Part shown: in pieces, positions 46,307-56,936 of the stretch
Numbering within the stretch: the stretch's first letter is position 1
Layout of the letters: the number at the start of each line of letters is the position of its first letter
Assembly (NCBI RefSeq): GCF_003007735.2
Contig: NZ_PXNQ02000011.1
Location: 62,001 to 126,000 of the forward strand
Source: Paracoccus methylarcula
Lineage (GTDB): Bacteria; Pseudomonadota; Alphaproteobacteria; Rhodobacterales; Rhodobacteraceae
DNA: 64,000 nt
Direction of reading: 5' to 3'
Translations under genes and position numbers: made by a program
Notes under the pieces: model-generated
What the model was told of the DNA's origin: nothing
Seen by the model: only the letters and a program-made list of their open reading frames with translations
The model's database searches: none

Positions 46307-46337
46307 TGCGCAGGGCTCTTCGGATCCTTGCCGAGGC

Positions 46338-47846
46338 TCAGCCGTTTCCACGCACGAAACGCGCCGCGCCTTCGGCGGCACGCTGCAAGGCCCGGCTCTT
46401 GTTGACGGTTTCCTGGAACTCCGCCTCGGGATCGCTGTCATAGACCACGCCGCCCCCGGCCTGGATATACAGCGCCCCGTCCTTGACCAGCCCGGTGCGC
46501 AGGGCGATGCACATGTCCATCTCGCCATTGGCGGCGAAATAGCCTACCGCGCCGCCATAGACGCCGCGCTTTTCGGGCTCCAGCTCGTCGATGATCTCCA
46601 TCGCGCGGACCTTGGGCGCCCCGGAAACGGTTCCGGCGGGCAAACCTGCCAGCAGGGCCGACAGCGCATCCTCGCCCTCGCGCAGCTCGCCCACCACGTT
46701 CGAGACGATATGCATGACATGGCTGTAGCGCTCGATCACGAATTGCTCGGTCGGGCGGACCGTGCCGGTCTTTGCCACCCGTCCCACATCGTTGCGCCCC
46801 AGGTCCAGCAGCATCAGATGCTCGGCCAGTTCCTTCTGATCGGCCAGCAGATCGGCCTCCAGCGCCCGGTCCTCGGCCTCGTCACCGCCACGCGGCCGGG
46901 TTCCGGCGATCGGGCGAATCGTGACCTCGCCATCGCGCAGCCGCACGAGGATCTCGGGGCTGGCGCCGATAATCTGGAAGCCGCCCATGTTCAGGAAGAA
47001 CATGAAGGGCGAGGGATTGGTACGGCGCAGGCTGCGGTAAAGCGCGAAGGGCGGCAGCGGGAAATCCATCCGCCAGCGCTGCGAGGGCACGACCTGGAAG
47101 ATGTCGCCCGCCCGGATATATTCCTTGGCCCGTTCGACCGCCGCCAGGTAGTCCGGCTTGGCGAAATTCGAGACCGGCTCGCCGATGGCCGCGTCATGCC
47201 CCAGGGCGCGCGGCTCGGAGGGCTGGCGGTCCAGCGCGCGCAGCGCATCCATCACGCGCTCGGCGGCGCGGGCATAGGCAGCGCGGGCATTCTCGCCCGG
47301 CACATGCCAGGCGGGGGCGCAAAGCGTCACCTCGCCCTTCACCCCGTCCAGCACGGCTACGACCGAAGGCCGCATCAGCATCGCGTCGGGCAAATCCAGC
47401 GGATCGGGATTCACATCGGGCAGATTTTCGACCAGCCGGATCATGTCATAGCCCAGATAGCCGAACAGCCCCGCCGCCATCGGCGGCACTCCATCGGGCA
47501 TCTGCTCGATCCGGCTTTCCGCGATCAGGGCGCGCAGGCTGTCCAGCACCGGGCGATCATCGGGCTGAAATTCCTCCGAGAACCGCGCATGGCGGTTGAT
47601 CCGGGCCTTGCCATCGCGGCATTCCCAGACCAGGTCGGGCTTCATGCCGACGATCTGGTAGCGGCCGCGGATCTCGCCGCCGGTCACCGATTCCAGCATG
47701 AAGCTCATCGGTGCGGCATCCGTCAGTTTCAGCATCAGGCTGACGGGGGTGTCCAGATCGGCGGCGAGGCGGATAGTGACAAGCTGGTTATGCCCCTGGG
47801 CCCAGCCCGTCTCGAATTCCGCGAAATCGGGAGTGAGTTCCATCAC
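46338..47846 (-). CDS. trpE: Anthranilate synthase component I
   Basis: TrpE makes anthranilate from chorismate with ammonia from TrpG. The 502 residues include the chorismate-binding segments GARFSLDxx-like FAGTRPRGGDEAEDRALEAD-type loop (IAGTRPRGGDEAEDRALEAD), DLGRNDVGRVAKTGTV and GTVSGAPKVRAMEIIDELE. It is coupled to the upstream ppiD by a 4-nt overlap on the minus strand, while trpG and trpD lie 4.3 kb away on the plus strand. No attenuator or leader peptide was seen. Confidence 0.95.
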   Translation of the reverse strand: MMELTPDFAEFETGWAQGHNQLVTIRLAADLDTPVSLMLKLTDAAPMSFMLESVTGGEIRGRYQIVGMKPDLVWECRDGKARINRHARFSEEFQPDDRPVLDSLRALIAESRIEQMPDGVPPMAAGLFGYLGYDMIRLVENLPDVNPDPLDLPDAMLMRPSVVAVLDGVKGEVTLCAPAWHVPGENARAAYARAAERVMDALRALDRQPSEPRALGHDAAIGEPVSNFAKPDYLAAVERAKEYIRAGDIFQVVPSQRWRMDFPLPPFALYRSLRRTNPSPFMFFLNMGGFQIIGASPEILVRLRDGEVTIRPIAGTRPRGGDEAEDRALEADLLADQKELAEHLMLLDLGRNDVGRVAKTGTVRPTEQFVIERYSHVMHIVSNVVGELREGEDALSALLAGLPAGTVSGAPKVRAMEIIDELEPEKRGVYGGAVGYFAANGEMDMCIALRTGLVKDGALYIQAGGGVVYDSDPEAEFQETVNKSRALQRAAEGAARFVRGNG

Positions 47847-49819
47847 CGGACCTGAGTGTTGATCGCGTCGATGGCGGATTGATTGACCTTTACCCCGGCC
47901 TTGCGCTGCGCCGCACGCGCGTAATAATCAAAGATATCGGCCTGCAGAGACTGCGCCATGCGTTGCTGAATGCGATCTTTAACCTCCCTGGCATCCTCGC
48001 TGTCCAGATCGGCCGCATGGATCGCATCAAGGCGTACCAGGAACACGCGGTCACCGGTATCGACGATCTCGATATCGCCGATCTCGTCGATCTCGAAGAG
48101 TTGGGCGACGATCTGGGCAGGCAGGCCGTCGATCCAGCCATCGCGGGTCAGGCCGGGTTCCGAAACCCATTGCGGTGCCGGTGCGACTTCGGCGGCGGCA
48201 TTCTCTTCGGCCTCGTCATCACCGGCATCGCTCTCCCGCATGTCCGGATCCGACTCTGCCACCAGTTCCGCGCCATTCTCCCCGCCGTCCACGGCATCGG
48301 GATCGGGGGTCGTGGCCGAGATCGCCTGTAGCCGCTCTTCCTCGGCATGGGCCAGCAGAAGCCGGTGAACTTCCGCCAGACGCCAATCTTCGGCGACCTC
48401 GTCCCGGATTTCGTCAAAGGGAATGAGCGTCGGGGGCACCACCTCGTCCAGGCGCAATGCGAATATGCCGCCATCATCCAGCCGTTCGATCTCCGGGAAA
48501 TCCCCTTCGCCGACCTCCTCCGCCCGTTCGCGGAAGGCCGGATAACCGGCGATGCTGCCCTCTTCCGGCTTCATATCCGCCGACCAGTCCAGCGTTCCCA
48601 GTTCCGCCGGTGTCTCTTCCGAAACCTCTTCCAGCGTTGCGCCGCCGGCGAGGAGATCCTCGTATTCCTCCATCCGGCTCTCGATCATTCGGACGGCCCG
48701 GTCCAGGGCGGCCTCGGCGCGCAGATCCTCGCGCGCTTCCTCGAAGGGAATATCGACCGGTTCCAAGATCGCATTCATAGAGATCAGCGCCGGACCGAGA
48801 CCGGTCTCGACCGGTCCGGCGACTCCCGGAGCGTCCAGCCCGAAGACCGCATCTCCGGCCTGCCCCAACTCTTCCCTGGTCACCTCGCCCTGGTCGATAT
48901 CCTCAAGCGTCAGGCCGCGTTCGGCCACCAGTTCATCGAACCCCACCTCGCCCGCATCGAGCCGGTCCCGGGCGGATTGCGCATCCTCCATCGACGGGTA
49001 GACCAGCGTGCCGACCATCCGCCGCTCGGGCTGACGGTATTTGGCGATATTCGCTTCATAGGCCTCGCGCAGCGCATTCTCGTCCAGTTCAACCTCGTCC
49101 GACAGCATCTCGGGCGTCAGCCAGACATAGGTCAGCTTGCGCTTCTCGGGTGCGGTGAAACGGTCGGAATTCGCCTTGTGCCAGGCCTCCAGGGTTTCTT
49201 CGTCCGGTGCAGAGACCGCTGCGGTCAGATGGCTCTCATCCGCCTCGTGCCAGCTGAGATCGCGGGTTTCGAGCAACCATTTCGCGGTCTGATCGACCAT
49301 CGATTCCGGCGCGACGACCCCTTCGCTGACGGCGCGTTGCAGCAATATCCGCGCCTCGTCCGCGCGGATCTGCCCTTCGAACTCGGCCTCGGTCAGACCC
49401 TCCCGGCGCAGGATCTGCGCATAGGCGCTGCGGTCGAAACGGCCATTCGGCCCCTGGAATGCCGGGGCGCTCGATATGCTTTGCGCAACTCGTTGATCTC
49501 CCACGGAGATGCCGAGGCGGCGGGTCTCCTCCTCCAGCGTGGCGGCGGTAAAAAGCTGCGCCTGTATCGCCCGAGGCAACCCCATCGATTGCGCCTGCGC
49601 CATGGTGATTTGCTGCCCTGCCTGCTGCGAATAGGCGTTCAATTCCGAGCGCAGCGCGCGGGCATAATCCTCGGCCGTCACTTTCGTCGAGCCGACCGAG
49701 CCGATCTCGCTCGATCCTCCCGAAAAGCTGGTCACGCCGAAACCGCCCAGCCCCAGGATCAGGAGACCCATCAGTATCCAGACGATGGTCGATTTTCCCT
49801 TGGTGCGCAGGTTCATCAT
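47843..49819 (-). CDS. PpiD/SurA-like membrane-anchored peptidylprolyl isomerase
   Basis: The 658-residue protein has an N-terminal membrane anchor (STIVWILMGLLILGLGGFGV), a SurA_N-type chaperone domain, and a parvulin-like region in the middle that is degenerate relative to Pin-type enzymes. The C-terminal half contains a very acidic linker (EENAAAEVAPAP). It likely assists folding of exported proteins at the periplasmic face. Tandem Met codons (MMNLRTKGKS) leave the exact start uncertain by one residue. It is upstream of trpE with a 4-nt overlap. Confidence 0.88.
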   Translation of the reverse strand: MMNLRTKGKSTIVWILMGLLILGLGGFGVTSFSGGSSEIGSVGSTKVTAEDYARALRSELNAYSQQAGQQITMAQAQSMGLPRAIQAQLFTAATLEEETRRLGISVGDQRVAQSISSAPAFQGPNGRFDRSAYAQILRREGLTEAEFEGQIRADEARILLQRAVSEGVVAPESMVDQTAKWLLETRDLSWHEADESHLTAAVSAPDEETLEAWHKANSDRFTAPEKRKLTYVWLTPEMLSDEVELDENALREAYEANIAKYRQPERRMVGTLVYPSMEDAQSARDRLDAGEVGFDELVAERGLTLEDIDQGEVTREELGQAGDAVFGLDAPGVAGPVETGLGPALISMNAILEPVDIPFEEAREDLRAEAALDRAVRMIESRMEEYEDLLAGGATLEEVSEETPAELGTLDWSADMKPEEGSIAGYPAFRERAEEVGEGDFPEIERLDDGGIFALRLDEVVPPTLIPFDEIRDEVAEDWRLAEVHRLLLAHAEEERLQAISATTPDPDAVDGGENGAELVAESDPDMRESDAGDDEAEENAAAEVAPAPQWVSEPGLTRDGWIDGLPAQIVAQLFEIDEIGDIEIVDTGDRVFLVRLDAIHAADLDSEDAREVKDRIQQRMAQSLQADIFDYYARAAQRKAGVKVNQSAIDAINTQVR

Positions 49820-49884
49820 GCCGCAGCTTTCCTCTCGGTCGTGTCAGGCCGTCTTTAGGACGCGCGGGGAGCGGCGACAAGCCT

Positions 49885-51059
49885 TCAGGCGACGAAGTTG
49901 TCAAGCCTTTCGGCCAGTTCGGCGATTCCGGCCGCGTCCACATTGGCAAAGGCAATGCGGAAATGCCGGGCACCGGACGAATCCGTCCCCGGCAGGAACA
50001 TCGTTCCCGGCAATGCCAGAACGCCGATCTCGGCCACCATGCGCGGAGCCAGATCGGCAGAGGACATGGCAAAGGGATGCTCGATCCACGCGAAATAGGC
50101 CCCGGCGCTTTTCAACCGCCAGCCCGGCAATGCCGAAATCGTCTCGACGCTCGCGGCGCGGCGCGCAAGGATCTCGTCGCGCTCGCCGGCCAGCCAGCCG
50201 CGCAGGTTGCGCATCCCCCACACGCCCCGATCTGCCCCAGTTGCGAGGTCGAGATCGCCACGGTGTCGAGGAATTTCTCGATCTCGGCCATGCGGGCCCG
50301 CGAGGCGACCATCGCGCCCACCCGGTGCCCCGTCAGCCGGTATGCCTTGGAAAAGGAGTAAAGCTGGATCACCGTCTCGTCCCAATCGGGCCGGGCCAGC
50401 AGGTCATGCGGAGCACCCGTCCGGCTGTCGAAATCGCGATAGGTCTCATCGAGGATCAGCGCGAGCCCGTGATGCTGCGCCAGCTCAAAGAAACCCGCGA
50501 CCAGATCCGCGGGATATTCCGCGCCCGAAGGATTGTTCGGTGTCACCAGCACGATGGCGCGGCTGCGCGGGTTGATCAGTTTCGCCGCCTCAACGGGATC
50601 GGGCAGCATGTCCTGCCCGCAGGGTAACGGCCGCGCGGCAATGCCCTGCATGTCCAGCCACATCTTGTGATTGAAATACCAGGGAGTCGGCAGGATGACT
50701 TCATCTCCGGCCCCGGCCAAGGTGCTGATCGCCGCGCAGAACGCCTGATTGCAACCTTGGGTGATCGCCACCTGCTCCGGCCCGACCTGACCGCCATAGG
50801 CAGAGGAGAACTCCGCCGCGACCGCTTCGCGCAGATCGGGATTGCCCAGCACCGGGCCATAAAGATGCGCTTCGGGCCGTTCCAGCGCCGCCTCGGCGAT
50901 CGCCCGGCGCAATCCTTCGGGCGGAGGCTCGACCGGAGCTGCCTGGCTGACATTGATCAGCGGGCGATCCGGCGGAAATTCGACGCCTTGCAGCCAGCGC
51001 CGCGCCTCCATCACGGGCGGCGCGAATGTGCTGGCGATATGGGGGTTGAGCGGGTGCAT
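49885..51059 (-). CDS. Class I/II pyridoxal-phosphate aminotransferase, frameshifted
   Basis: This fold-type I PLP enzyme has the cofactor lysine in QLYSFSKAYRLTGHRVG near residue 235 and LVTPNNPSGAEYP near residue 170. It starts MHPLNPHIASTFAPP. The frame breaks near 50223: after LGQIGA one base is missing, and restoring it continues as WGMRNLRGWLAGERDEIL through to the C-terminal AELAERLDNFVA, 391 residues. The substrate is not defined by sequence; it is annotated in relatives simply as an aminotransferase. It begins 4 nt after the Pro/Glu-rich gene ends. Confidence 0.88.
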
Positions 51060-51062
51060 TTC

Positions 51063-52018
51063 CTAATCCCGTCGCAAGGCGCGCAGATCGGACAGATCCG
51101 GCGGGGTGGACAGATCGAGCGCCGGAGACGGCAGAGCAGGCGCGGCGCTGTCCTGAACGCTTTCCGATGCGGATGGCTCGGTGGTCGAGGCGATGGGTTC
51201 CGCCCCATCCTGCCCGGTTTCATCCTGCGCGGTTTCGGCGGTTTCCGTATTCGGCGCCTGCGCGGCAATCGCCTCGATGGGTGAGGATGCAGGCAGGCTG
51301 TCCTGCTCGCTCGCCCTGATCTTTCCAGGCAGGTCGATGACTGTCGGGGCGGGCAGCGCGGAAGGCATTTCGAGTTCGGGCCCGTCCTCGGCCTCGGGCG
51401 CTCGGGTTTGCGACAGATCGCTGCCGGGCATCGCGGTTTCGGGCGGCAGGTTCACGGCCGTGGCTCCGACAGGCGCAGGCTCGGCCGCCGGGACGCTGAC
51501 CGCCGGGGGCTCGGACTGTCCGGTTTGCGAATTGGGCGTCAAGGGGGTGGGCAGTTCCGGCAGGGTGTCACCGCCGCGCCCGAATTCCGATCCGACGGGC
51601 AGGTCGATCGCCGCCGCCTCGGGACGCCTCTCCTCTTCGGCGGGCGCGGGTTCGGACGTGGCGTCAGCCGCTTCGGTTTCCGTGGTTCCGGGTCCGGTCT
51701 CCGCAGTGTCGCCGTAGGCCGTTTCATCCCCGGCCCCGTCATCCGATCCCTCGGATCCGGTTTCCGAGATTACCTCATCCGCCTCGGAGCCTGAGACAGC
51801 GATCCGGGATCCGCCGCCTCCATGCCGGGGCCGGGCGTGGTTTCGCCGCCCGGGGATGCCGATTCGGCCGTTTCGCCCGCATTCCCATTCCCGGCATCGG
51901 TGGCGGGCAGAGGGGCCGTGCCCTGCTGTGGCAGAGGTGTCAGCAATGACAGGGCCACCAGCCCTATCGCGCTGATTCCCGCGCCATGCAGCAAACCTGT
52001 CCAGAATCCACGTGCCAT
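51063..52018 (-). CDS. Exported or anchored acidic Pro/Glu-rich protein, frameshifted; possibly truncated divergent polysaccharide deacetylase
   Basis: The N terminus (MARGFWTGLLHGAGISAIGL, then VALSLLTPLP) is a signal anchor of the kind seen in Rhodobacteraceae divergent polysaccharide deacetylases. It is followed by about 270 residues of low-complexity Pro/Glu/Ala/Ser sequence with pieces such as DLPVGSEFGRGGDTLPELP. The frame breaks near 51796 (CAGGCTCCGAGG lacks a base); restored, the protein has 318 residues. No deacetylase catalytic domain follows: the gene ends LRALRRD just before the aminotransferase. It may be a domain-loss form, or a different low-complexity envelope protein. Confidence 0.62.
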
Positions 52019-52122
52019 CCGCCTCTTCACCCTCTGGCCGGGCTTGACCCCCCGGCGCGCTTTGGCCCATCTATAGCGAACCCGAATGCGGGGGGAAACC
52101 GCCCCGGAACCAAGGCGAGACA

Positions 52123-52713
52123 ATGATCCTTCTGATCGACAATTACGACAGCTTCACCTGGAACCTCGTGCATTACCTGGGCGAAGCGGGGGCCGAGGTG
52201 GTCGTGAAACGCAATGACGCGCTCTCGGTGGAAGAGGCGCTGGCGCTGCAACCTGACGGCATCGTGATCTCTCCGGGCCCCTGCGATCCGGCGCAGGCCG
52301 GGATCTGCGTCGAGTTGATCCGGGCGGCGGCGGAACGCGAACTGCCGCTGCTCGGCGTCTGCCTTGGTCACCAGGCCATCGGCGAGGCCTTCGGCGGCAA
52401 GGTGGTGCGCGCAAGCCGCATCCTGCATGGCAAGGTCGATGCGATCAACCATGACGGCAGCGGAGTATTCACCGGCCTGCCCTCGCCGCTGAAGGCGACG
52501 CGCTATCATTCGCTGACGATCGAGCCCGAGAGCCTGCCCAATTGCCTGCGCGTCACCGCCAGTTCCGATGACGGCACGATCATGGGGCTGATCCACGCGG
52601 ATCTACCAATCGAGGGCGTGCAGTTCCACCCCGAATCCATCGCATCCGAGCACGGGCACGAGATGATCCGCAATTTCCTTGCCCGCTGCCGCCCCGGAAA
52701 GCAGGCCGCATGA
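52123..52713 (+). CDS. trpG: Anthranilate synthase component II (glutamine amidotransferase)
   Basis: The 196-residue class I amidotransferase has the catalytic cysteine in [17 protein letters not shown] near residue 83 and the His-Glu pair in [13 protein letters not shown] near residue 170. It starts [20 protein letters not shown]. It may also serve as PabA for folate synthesis. Its stop overlaps the trpD start by 4 nt. Confidence 0.95.
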   Translation: MILLIDNYDSFTWNLVHYLGEAGAEVVVKRNDALSVEEALALQPDGIVISPGPCDPAQAGICVELIRAAAERELPLLGVCLGHQAIGEAFGGKVVRASRILHGKVDAINHDGSGVFTGLPSPLKATRYHSLTIEPESLPNCLRVTASSDDGTIMGLIHADLPIEGVQFHPESIASEHGHEMIRNFLARCRPGKQAA

Positions 52714-53729
52714 CCGATATCCGCCCCCTCATCGGCATCGCCGCCACCCGCCCCCTCACCGGCCCCGAGGCCGAAGCCGCCTTTTCGGCCCTGTTCGACG
52801 GTGCCGCCACCCCGGCCCAGATCGGCGGATTGCTGATGGCGCTGCGCGTGCGCGGCGAAACCGTGGACGAGATCGCCGCCGCCGCACGCGCCATGCGGGC
52901 GCGGATGAACCGTGTGCAGGCCCCCGATGGCGCGATGGACATCGTCGGCACTGGCGGGGATGGCAAGGGCACGCTGAACATCTCGACCGCCACGGCTTTC
53001 GTCGTCGCGGGCGCGGGCGTGCCGGTCGCCAAGCACGGCAACCGCAACCTGTCGTCGAAATCCGGCGCGGCGGATGCGCTGACCCATATGGGCATCAACG
53101 TGATGGGCGGCCCGGCCATGGCGCAGCGGGCGCTGGACCGGGCGGGGATCTGCTTCATGATGGCGCCGATGCACCATCCCGCCATGCGCCATGTCGGCCC
53201 GCCCCGCGCCGAACTGGGCACCCGCACCGTCTTCAACCTGCTGGGACCGCTGACCAACCCGGCCTCGGTCCGACGCCAGTTGACCGGCGCATTCAGCAGC
53301 CAATGGCTCCGCCCCATGGCCGAGGTGCTGCGTGATCTCGGCTCCGACGCGGCCTGGCTGGTCCATGGCAGCGATGGCACAGACGAGATCAGCATCGCGG
53401 GCGAAACCCGTGTCGCCGCGCTCAAGGATGGCGAGGTCGGCGAATTCACCGTCACGCCCGAGGATGCCGGACTGCCCCGCCATCCGTTCGAAGCCATCAT
53501 CGGAGGCGAGCCAGCGGACAACGCCCGCGCTTTCCGTGCGCTTCTGGATGGCGAGACGGGGGCCTATCGCGATGCGGTCCTGCTGAATGCCGCGGCGGCG
53601 CTGCTGATCGCGGGCAAGGTGGCCGACCTGCGCGAAGGGGCGGCGCTGGCCGCCGAATCCATCGACAGCGGCAAGGCCAAGGCCCGGCTGACCAGCCTGG
53701 CCGAAGTCACCGGCCCGCCCGAGGCATGA
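52710..53729 (+). CDS. trpD: Anthranilate phosphoribosyltransferase
   Basis: TrpD transfers phosphoribose to anthranilate in tryptophan synthesis. The 339 residues contain the PRPP motif [20 protein letters not shown] near residue 82 and [17 protein letters not shown] near residue 112. It is coupled to trpG and to ung by ATGA overlaps; trpC is not the next gene here. Confidence 0.95.
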   Translation: MTDIRPLIGIAATRPLTGPEAEAAFSALFDGAATPAQIGGLLMALRVRGETVDEIAAAARAMRARMNRVQAPDGAMDIVGTGGDGKGTLNISTATAFVVAGAGVPVAKHGNRNLSSKSGAADALTHMGINVMGGPAMAQRALDRAGICFMMAPMHHPAMRHVGPPRAELGTRTVFNLLGPLTNPASVRRQLTGAFSSQWLRPMAEVLRDLGSDAAWLVHGSDGTDEISIAGETRVAALKDGEVGEFTVTPEDAGLPRHPFEAIIGGEPADNARAFRALLDGETGAYRDAVLLNAAAALLIAGKVADLREGAALAAESIDSGKAKARLTSLAEVTGPPEA

Positions 53730-54364
53730 GACCACCCGAGGCCTGGGCCCATCTGCCCTTCTTCGAGCAGGACTGGCCAGCGATCCGGGACCGGTTGCTT
53801 GATGCGCGTGACTGGCTGCCCGGCCCCGGCCGGATTTTTGCGGCGCTGGAAGCCGTGCCGCCCGACAGGCTACGCGTGGTGATCCTTGGTCAGGACCCTT
53901 ACCCGACACCGGGCCATGCCAACGGGCTGGCATTCTCGGTCGCGCCCGACATCCCGCTGCCCCGGTCGCTGCGAAACATCTATGCCGAGATGCGCGAGGA
54001 TATCGGTGCCGCGCCCGCGAATGGCGATCTGTCGCATTGGGCGCGGCAGGGGGTATTGCTTCTGAACACATCGCTTTCGGTTCCCGTCGGATCGGCGGGC
54101 GGTCATGCCCGATGGGGCTGGCACAGGCTTGCGCAGCAAAGCATCGCCGAAGCACAGCGGCATGGCCCGCTCGCCTTCCTGCTTTGGGGAGGACACGCGC
54201 AAAAGGCCGTCGCCGGCTTGCCCCGGGAACAGGACCTGACGATCGCGACCGCCCATCCATCGCCGCTATCGGCGCGACGCGGATTCTTCGGCAGCCGGCC
54301 TTTCAGCCGGATCAACGGCTGGCTGGAGGACCGGGGGCATCCGCCGATCCATTGGGCAGGCTGA
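53726..54364 (+). CDS. ung: Uracil-DNA glycosylase family 1
   Basis: Ung removes uracil from DNA. The 212-residue protein has [20 protein letters not shown] (catalytic Asp in GQDPY), [17 protein letters not shown], and the DNA-binding loop [18 protein letters not shown]. The usual GQDPYH has Pro in place of the His after Tyr. It overlaps trpD by 4 nt. Confidence 0.92.
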   Translation: MRPPEAWAHLPFFEQDWPAIRDRLLDARDWLPGPGRIFAALEAVPPDRLRVVILGQDPYPTPGHANGLAFSVAPDIPLPRSLRNIYAEMREDIGAAPANGDLSHWARQGVLLLNTSLSVPVGSAGGHARWGWHRLAQQSIAEAQRHGPLAFLLWGGHAQKAVAGLPREQDLTIATAHPSPLSARRGFFGSRPFSRINGWLEDRGHPPIHWAG

Positions 54365-54408
54365 CAGCGTTTCCTCGTGGAAATATCGCCCGAGCAGCGA
54401 AATTGCCT

Positions 54409-55194
54409 TCAGGACCGCAGCGCCGGTGAGATCGAATTCGCCGTATCCAGTAGCCATGGCAGAATCTCGGCGCGCAGCCGTGCATCGTCCCAGGTATAGG
54501 CCGAGACGGAGCATTGCACCCCGGCCAATGCGCGCCCGTCCGGGCCGATGATCGGTGCCGCGATGGCCATTTCGTTCAACAGCATCTGGTCACGCGATAC
54601 CGAGAAACCGTTCGCGATGGTCTCGTCTATGCTCCGGCGGATCTCGTCGCGATCCATGACCGTCCGCGGGGTGAAAACCTTCAACGGCCATGTCTCGATG
54701 GCGGCTTCGCGCTCGGCCTCGGGCCAGGTCGACAGGATCGCGCGGCCAGCAGAGGTGGACAGCGCCGGCAGCCGCCGCCCGATGATCGTGGCCGCGAAAT
54801 AGGTCCGTTTGCACGGCAGGCGCGAGACATAGATGATGTGATCGCCCGAGATCTCGGCCAGGTTGATCGTCTCGCCCAATTGCCGGGACAGTTCGATCAG
54901 CTTGGGCATCGCCGTGCCGACCAGCGGATCCGACCAGTAATAGCAATAGGCCAGCTCCAGCCAGGCATGCGAGGGACGCAGGCGCCGGGTATTGGGATCC
55001 TTGTCCAGATACCCTTCCAGATGCAACGTGTTGGCCAGCCGCTGGATCGTGCTCTTGTCCATGCCGGTGCGCTTCGCAAGCTCGCCCAGGCTCATCTCGG
55101 GCTTGCTTTCGTCGAATGCCCGCAGCACGCGCAATCCCTTGGCAAGTGCCCCCACGAACAGCGTATCGCGCTTGGTTTCGCCGGTATTTGCCAT
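54409..55194 (-). CDS. IclR-family transcriptional regulator
   Basis: The 261-residue regulator has an N-terminal winged helix (KGLRVLRAFDESKPEMSLGE, RTGMDKSTIQRLANTLHLEG) and a C-terminal GAF-like effector domain. The start at 55194 follows a strong GGAGG at 5 nt. It is divergent from the peptide ABC transporter-gamma-glutamyltransferase-M20 operon, with 126 AT-rich nt between them, and probably controls that operon. The effector is unknown. Confidence 0.92.
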   Translation of the reverse strand: MANTGETKRDTLFVGALAKGLRVLRAFDESKPEMSLGELAKRTGMDKSTIQRLANTLHLEGYLDKDPNTRRLRPSHAWLELAYCYYWSDPLVGTAMPKLIELSRQLGETINLAEISGDHIIYVSRLPCKRTYFAATIIGRRLPALSTSAGRAILSTWPEAEREAAIETWPLKVFTPRTVMDRDEIRRSIDETIANGFSVSRDQMLLNEMAIAAPIIGPDGRALAGVQCSVSAYTWDDARLRAEILPWLLDTANSISPALRS

Positions 55195-55320
55195 CAATCC
55201 CTCCACTCATGATCAAAAAACTTGACCTAGGGGCAATAAGCCTGCTTATTTAACCATAATAAGATTTAACGTATCACTATGCGATACAGCACACAACAAC
55301 AATCACGGGAGAGTTTCACA

Positions 55321-56835
55321 ATGGGACGAATGATGTTGCGCGGCGGCACGGCCGCAATCGCCCTTCTGGCCGCCGGAGCAGCCCATGCCGACAAGGCGGC
55401 CGACACGCTGCGCGTCGCCTTCACCAAGGAACTCGAAAGCGTCGACAGCTATTTCAATTCGGCCCGCGAGGGCGTGGTGCTGCAGCGCGCAATCTGGGAC
55501 GGGCTGCTTTACGCCGATCCGCAGACCGGCGAATACAAGGGCAATCTGGCGACCGAGTGGAACTGGGTCGATGACACCACGCTGGAGCTGAAGCTGCGCG
55601 AGGGTGTGAAATTCCACGATGGCAGCGATTTCACCGCCGATGATGTTGTCTACACGGTGAATTTCGTGGCCGACGAGGCGAATGGCGCGGTGACGCAGCG
55701 CAATGTCAACTGGATGGATCATGCCGAGAAGCTGGATGACTACACCGTCCGCATCATCACCAAGGAGCCCTTCCCCGCCGCGCTGGAATACCTGTCCGGG
55801 CCGGTCTCGATGTATCCTTCCGACTATTACGAAGAGGCCGGACCAAGCGGCATGGGGCTGAAGCCCGTCGGCACCGGCCCCTACAAGGCCGTCAGCGTGG
55901 AGCCGGGCAAGCATTTCGTGCTGGAGCGGAACGAGGATTATTTCGACGGGCCGAAAGGCCAGCCCACCATCGGCAAAGTCGATATCCGGACCATTCCCGA
56001 TGTGAACACCCAGATGGCCGAGATCTTCAGCGGCCAGCTTGACCTGATCTGGCAGGTTCCCTCGGACCAGGCCGAACGGCTGGCCGAGATGGGGCAGTTC
56101 ACCGTCGCCAATGAAAGCACCATGCGGGTGGGTTACCTGTCCATGGACGCGGCCGGGCGATCCAATCCGGACAATCCCTTCACCAAGCTGGAGGTGCGGC
56201 AGGCCGTGAATTACGCGATCGACCGCCAGACCATCGTGAAGGAATTGCTGAAGGGCAAATCGACCACGATCGATACCGCCTGCTTCCCCAGCCAGTTCGG
56301 ATGTGTCCAGGATGTGACCGAGTATCCCTATGATCCGGAAAAGGCCAGGGAACTGCTGGCCGAGGCGGGTTATCCCGACGGGTTCACAACCGAGTTCTAC
56401 GCCTATCGTGACCGCGAATATGCCGAGGCCATCTCCAGCTACCTGAACGCCGTCGGCATCACGACGGATTTCAAGATGCTGCAATATTCGGCGCTGCGCG
56501 ACCTGAACATGAAAGGCGAGGTGCCGATCTCGTTCCAGACATGGGGCTCGTTCTCGATCAATGACGCCTCGGCCATGGTCAGCCAGTTCTTCAAGCATGG
56601 CGAGCTGGACGATGCCCGCGACGACGAGGTCCTGGCCGAACTGGACATCGCCGACAGCTCCATCGATCCCGAGACCCGGACAGAGCATTACGGCATCGCG
56701 CTGCAGCGCATCGCAGACCAGGCCTATTGGGCACCGCTCTTTTCCTACAACACCAATTACGTGTTCACGAAAGAGGTCGCATACACGCCCACCCCGGACG
56801 AGGTTCTGCGCTTCCATACCGCGACCTGGAACTGA
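55321..56835 (+). CDS. Periplasmic peptide-type ABC transporter binding protein (SBP family 5)
   Basis: The 504-residue protein has a signal peptide (RMMLRGGTAAIALLAAGAAHA) and the SBP_bac_5 fold: GLLYADPQTGEYKGNLATEW, LREGVKFHDGSDFTADDVVY and LEVRQAVNYAIDRQTIVKEL. I place the start at 55321 after GGGAGAG; the frame is open 42 nt earlier. Substrates of this family include di- and oligopeptides, nickel and glutathione. The gamma-glutamyltransferase downstream points to gamma-glutamyl peptides. Confidence 0.92.
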   Translation: MGRMMLRGGTAAIALLAAGAAHADKAADTLRVAFTKELESVDSYFNSAREGVVLQRAIWDGLLYADPQTGEYKGNLATEWNWVDDTTLELKLREGVKFHDGSDFTADDVVYTVNFVADEANGAVTQRNVNWMDHAEKLDDYTVRIITKEPFPAALEYLSGPVSMYPSDYYEEAGPSGMGLKPVGTGPYKAVSVEPGKHFVLERNEDYFDGPKGQPTIGKVDIRTIPDVNTQMAEIFSGQLDLIWQVPSDQAERLAEMGQFTVANESTMRVGYLSMDAAGRSNPDNPFTKLEVRQAVNYAIDRQTIVKELLKGKSTTIDTACFPSQFGCVQDVTEYPYDPEKARELLAEAGYPDGFTTEFYAYRDREYAEAISSYLNAVGITTDFKMLQYSALRDLNMKGEVPISFQTWGSFSINDASAMVSQFFKHGELDDARDDEVLAELDIADSSIDPETRTEHYGIALQRIADQAYWAPLFSYNTNYVFTKEVAYTPTPDEVLRFHTATWN

Positions 56836-56936
56836 TCCGGACCGCGATCCGACGCCCGCCGCAGGATGGCCGGACAACCGGCCATCCCGAACCCGGCCCG
56901 ATATGCCGGGGCACGCAAGCAAGGATGTGAATTCAG

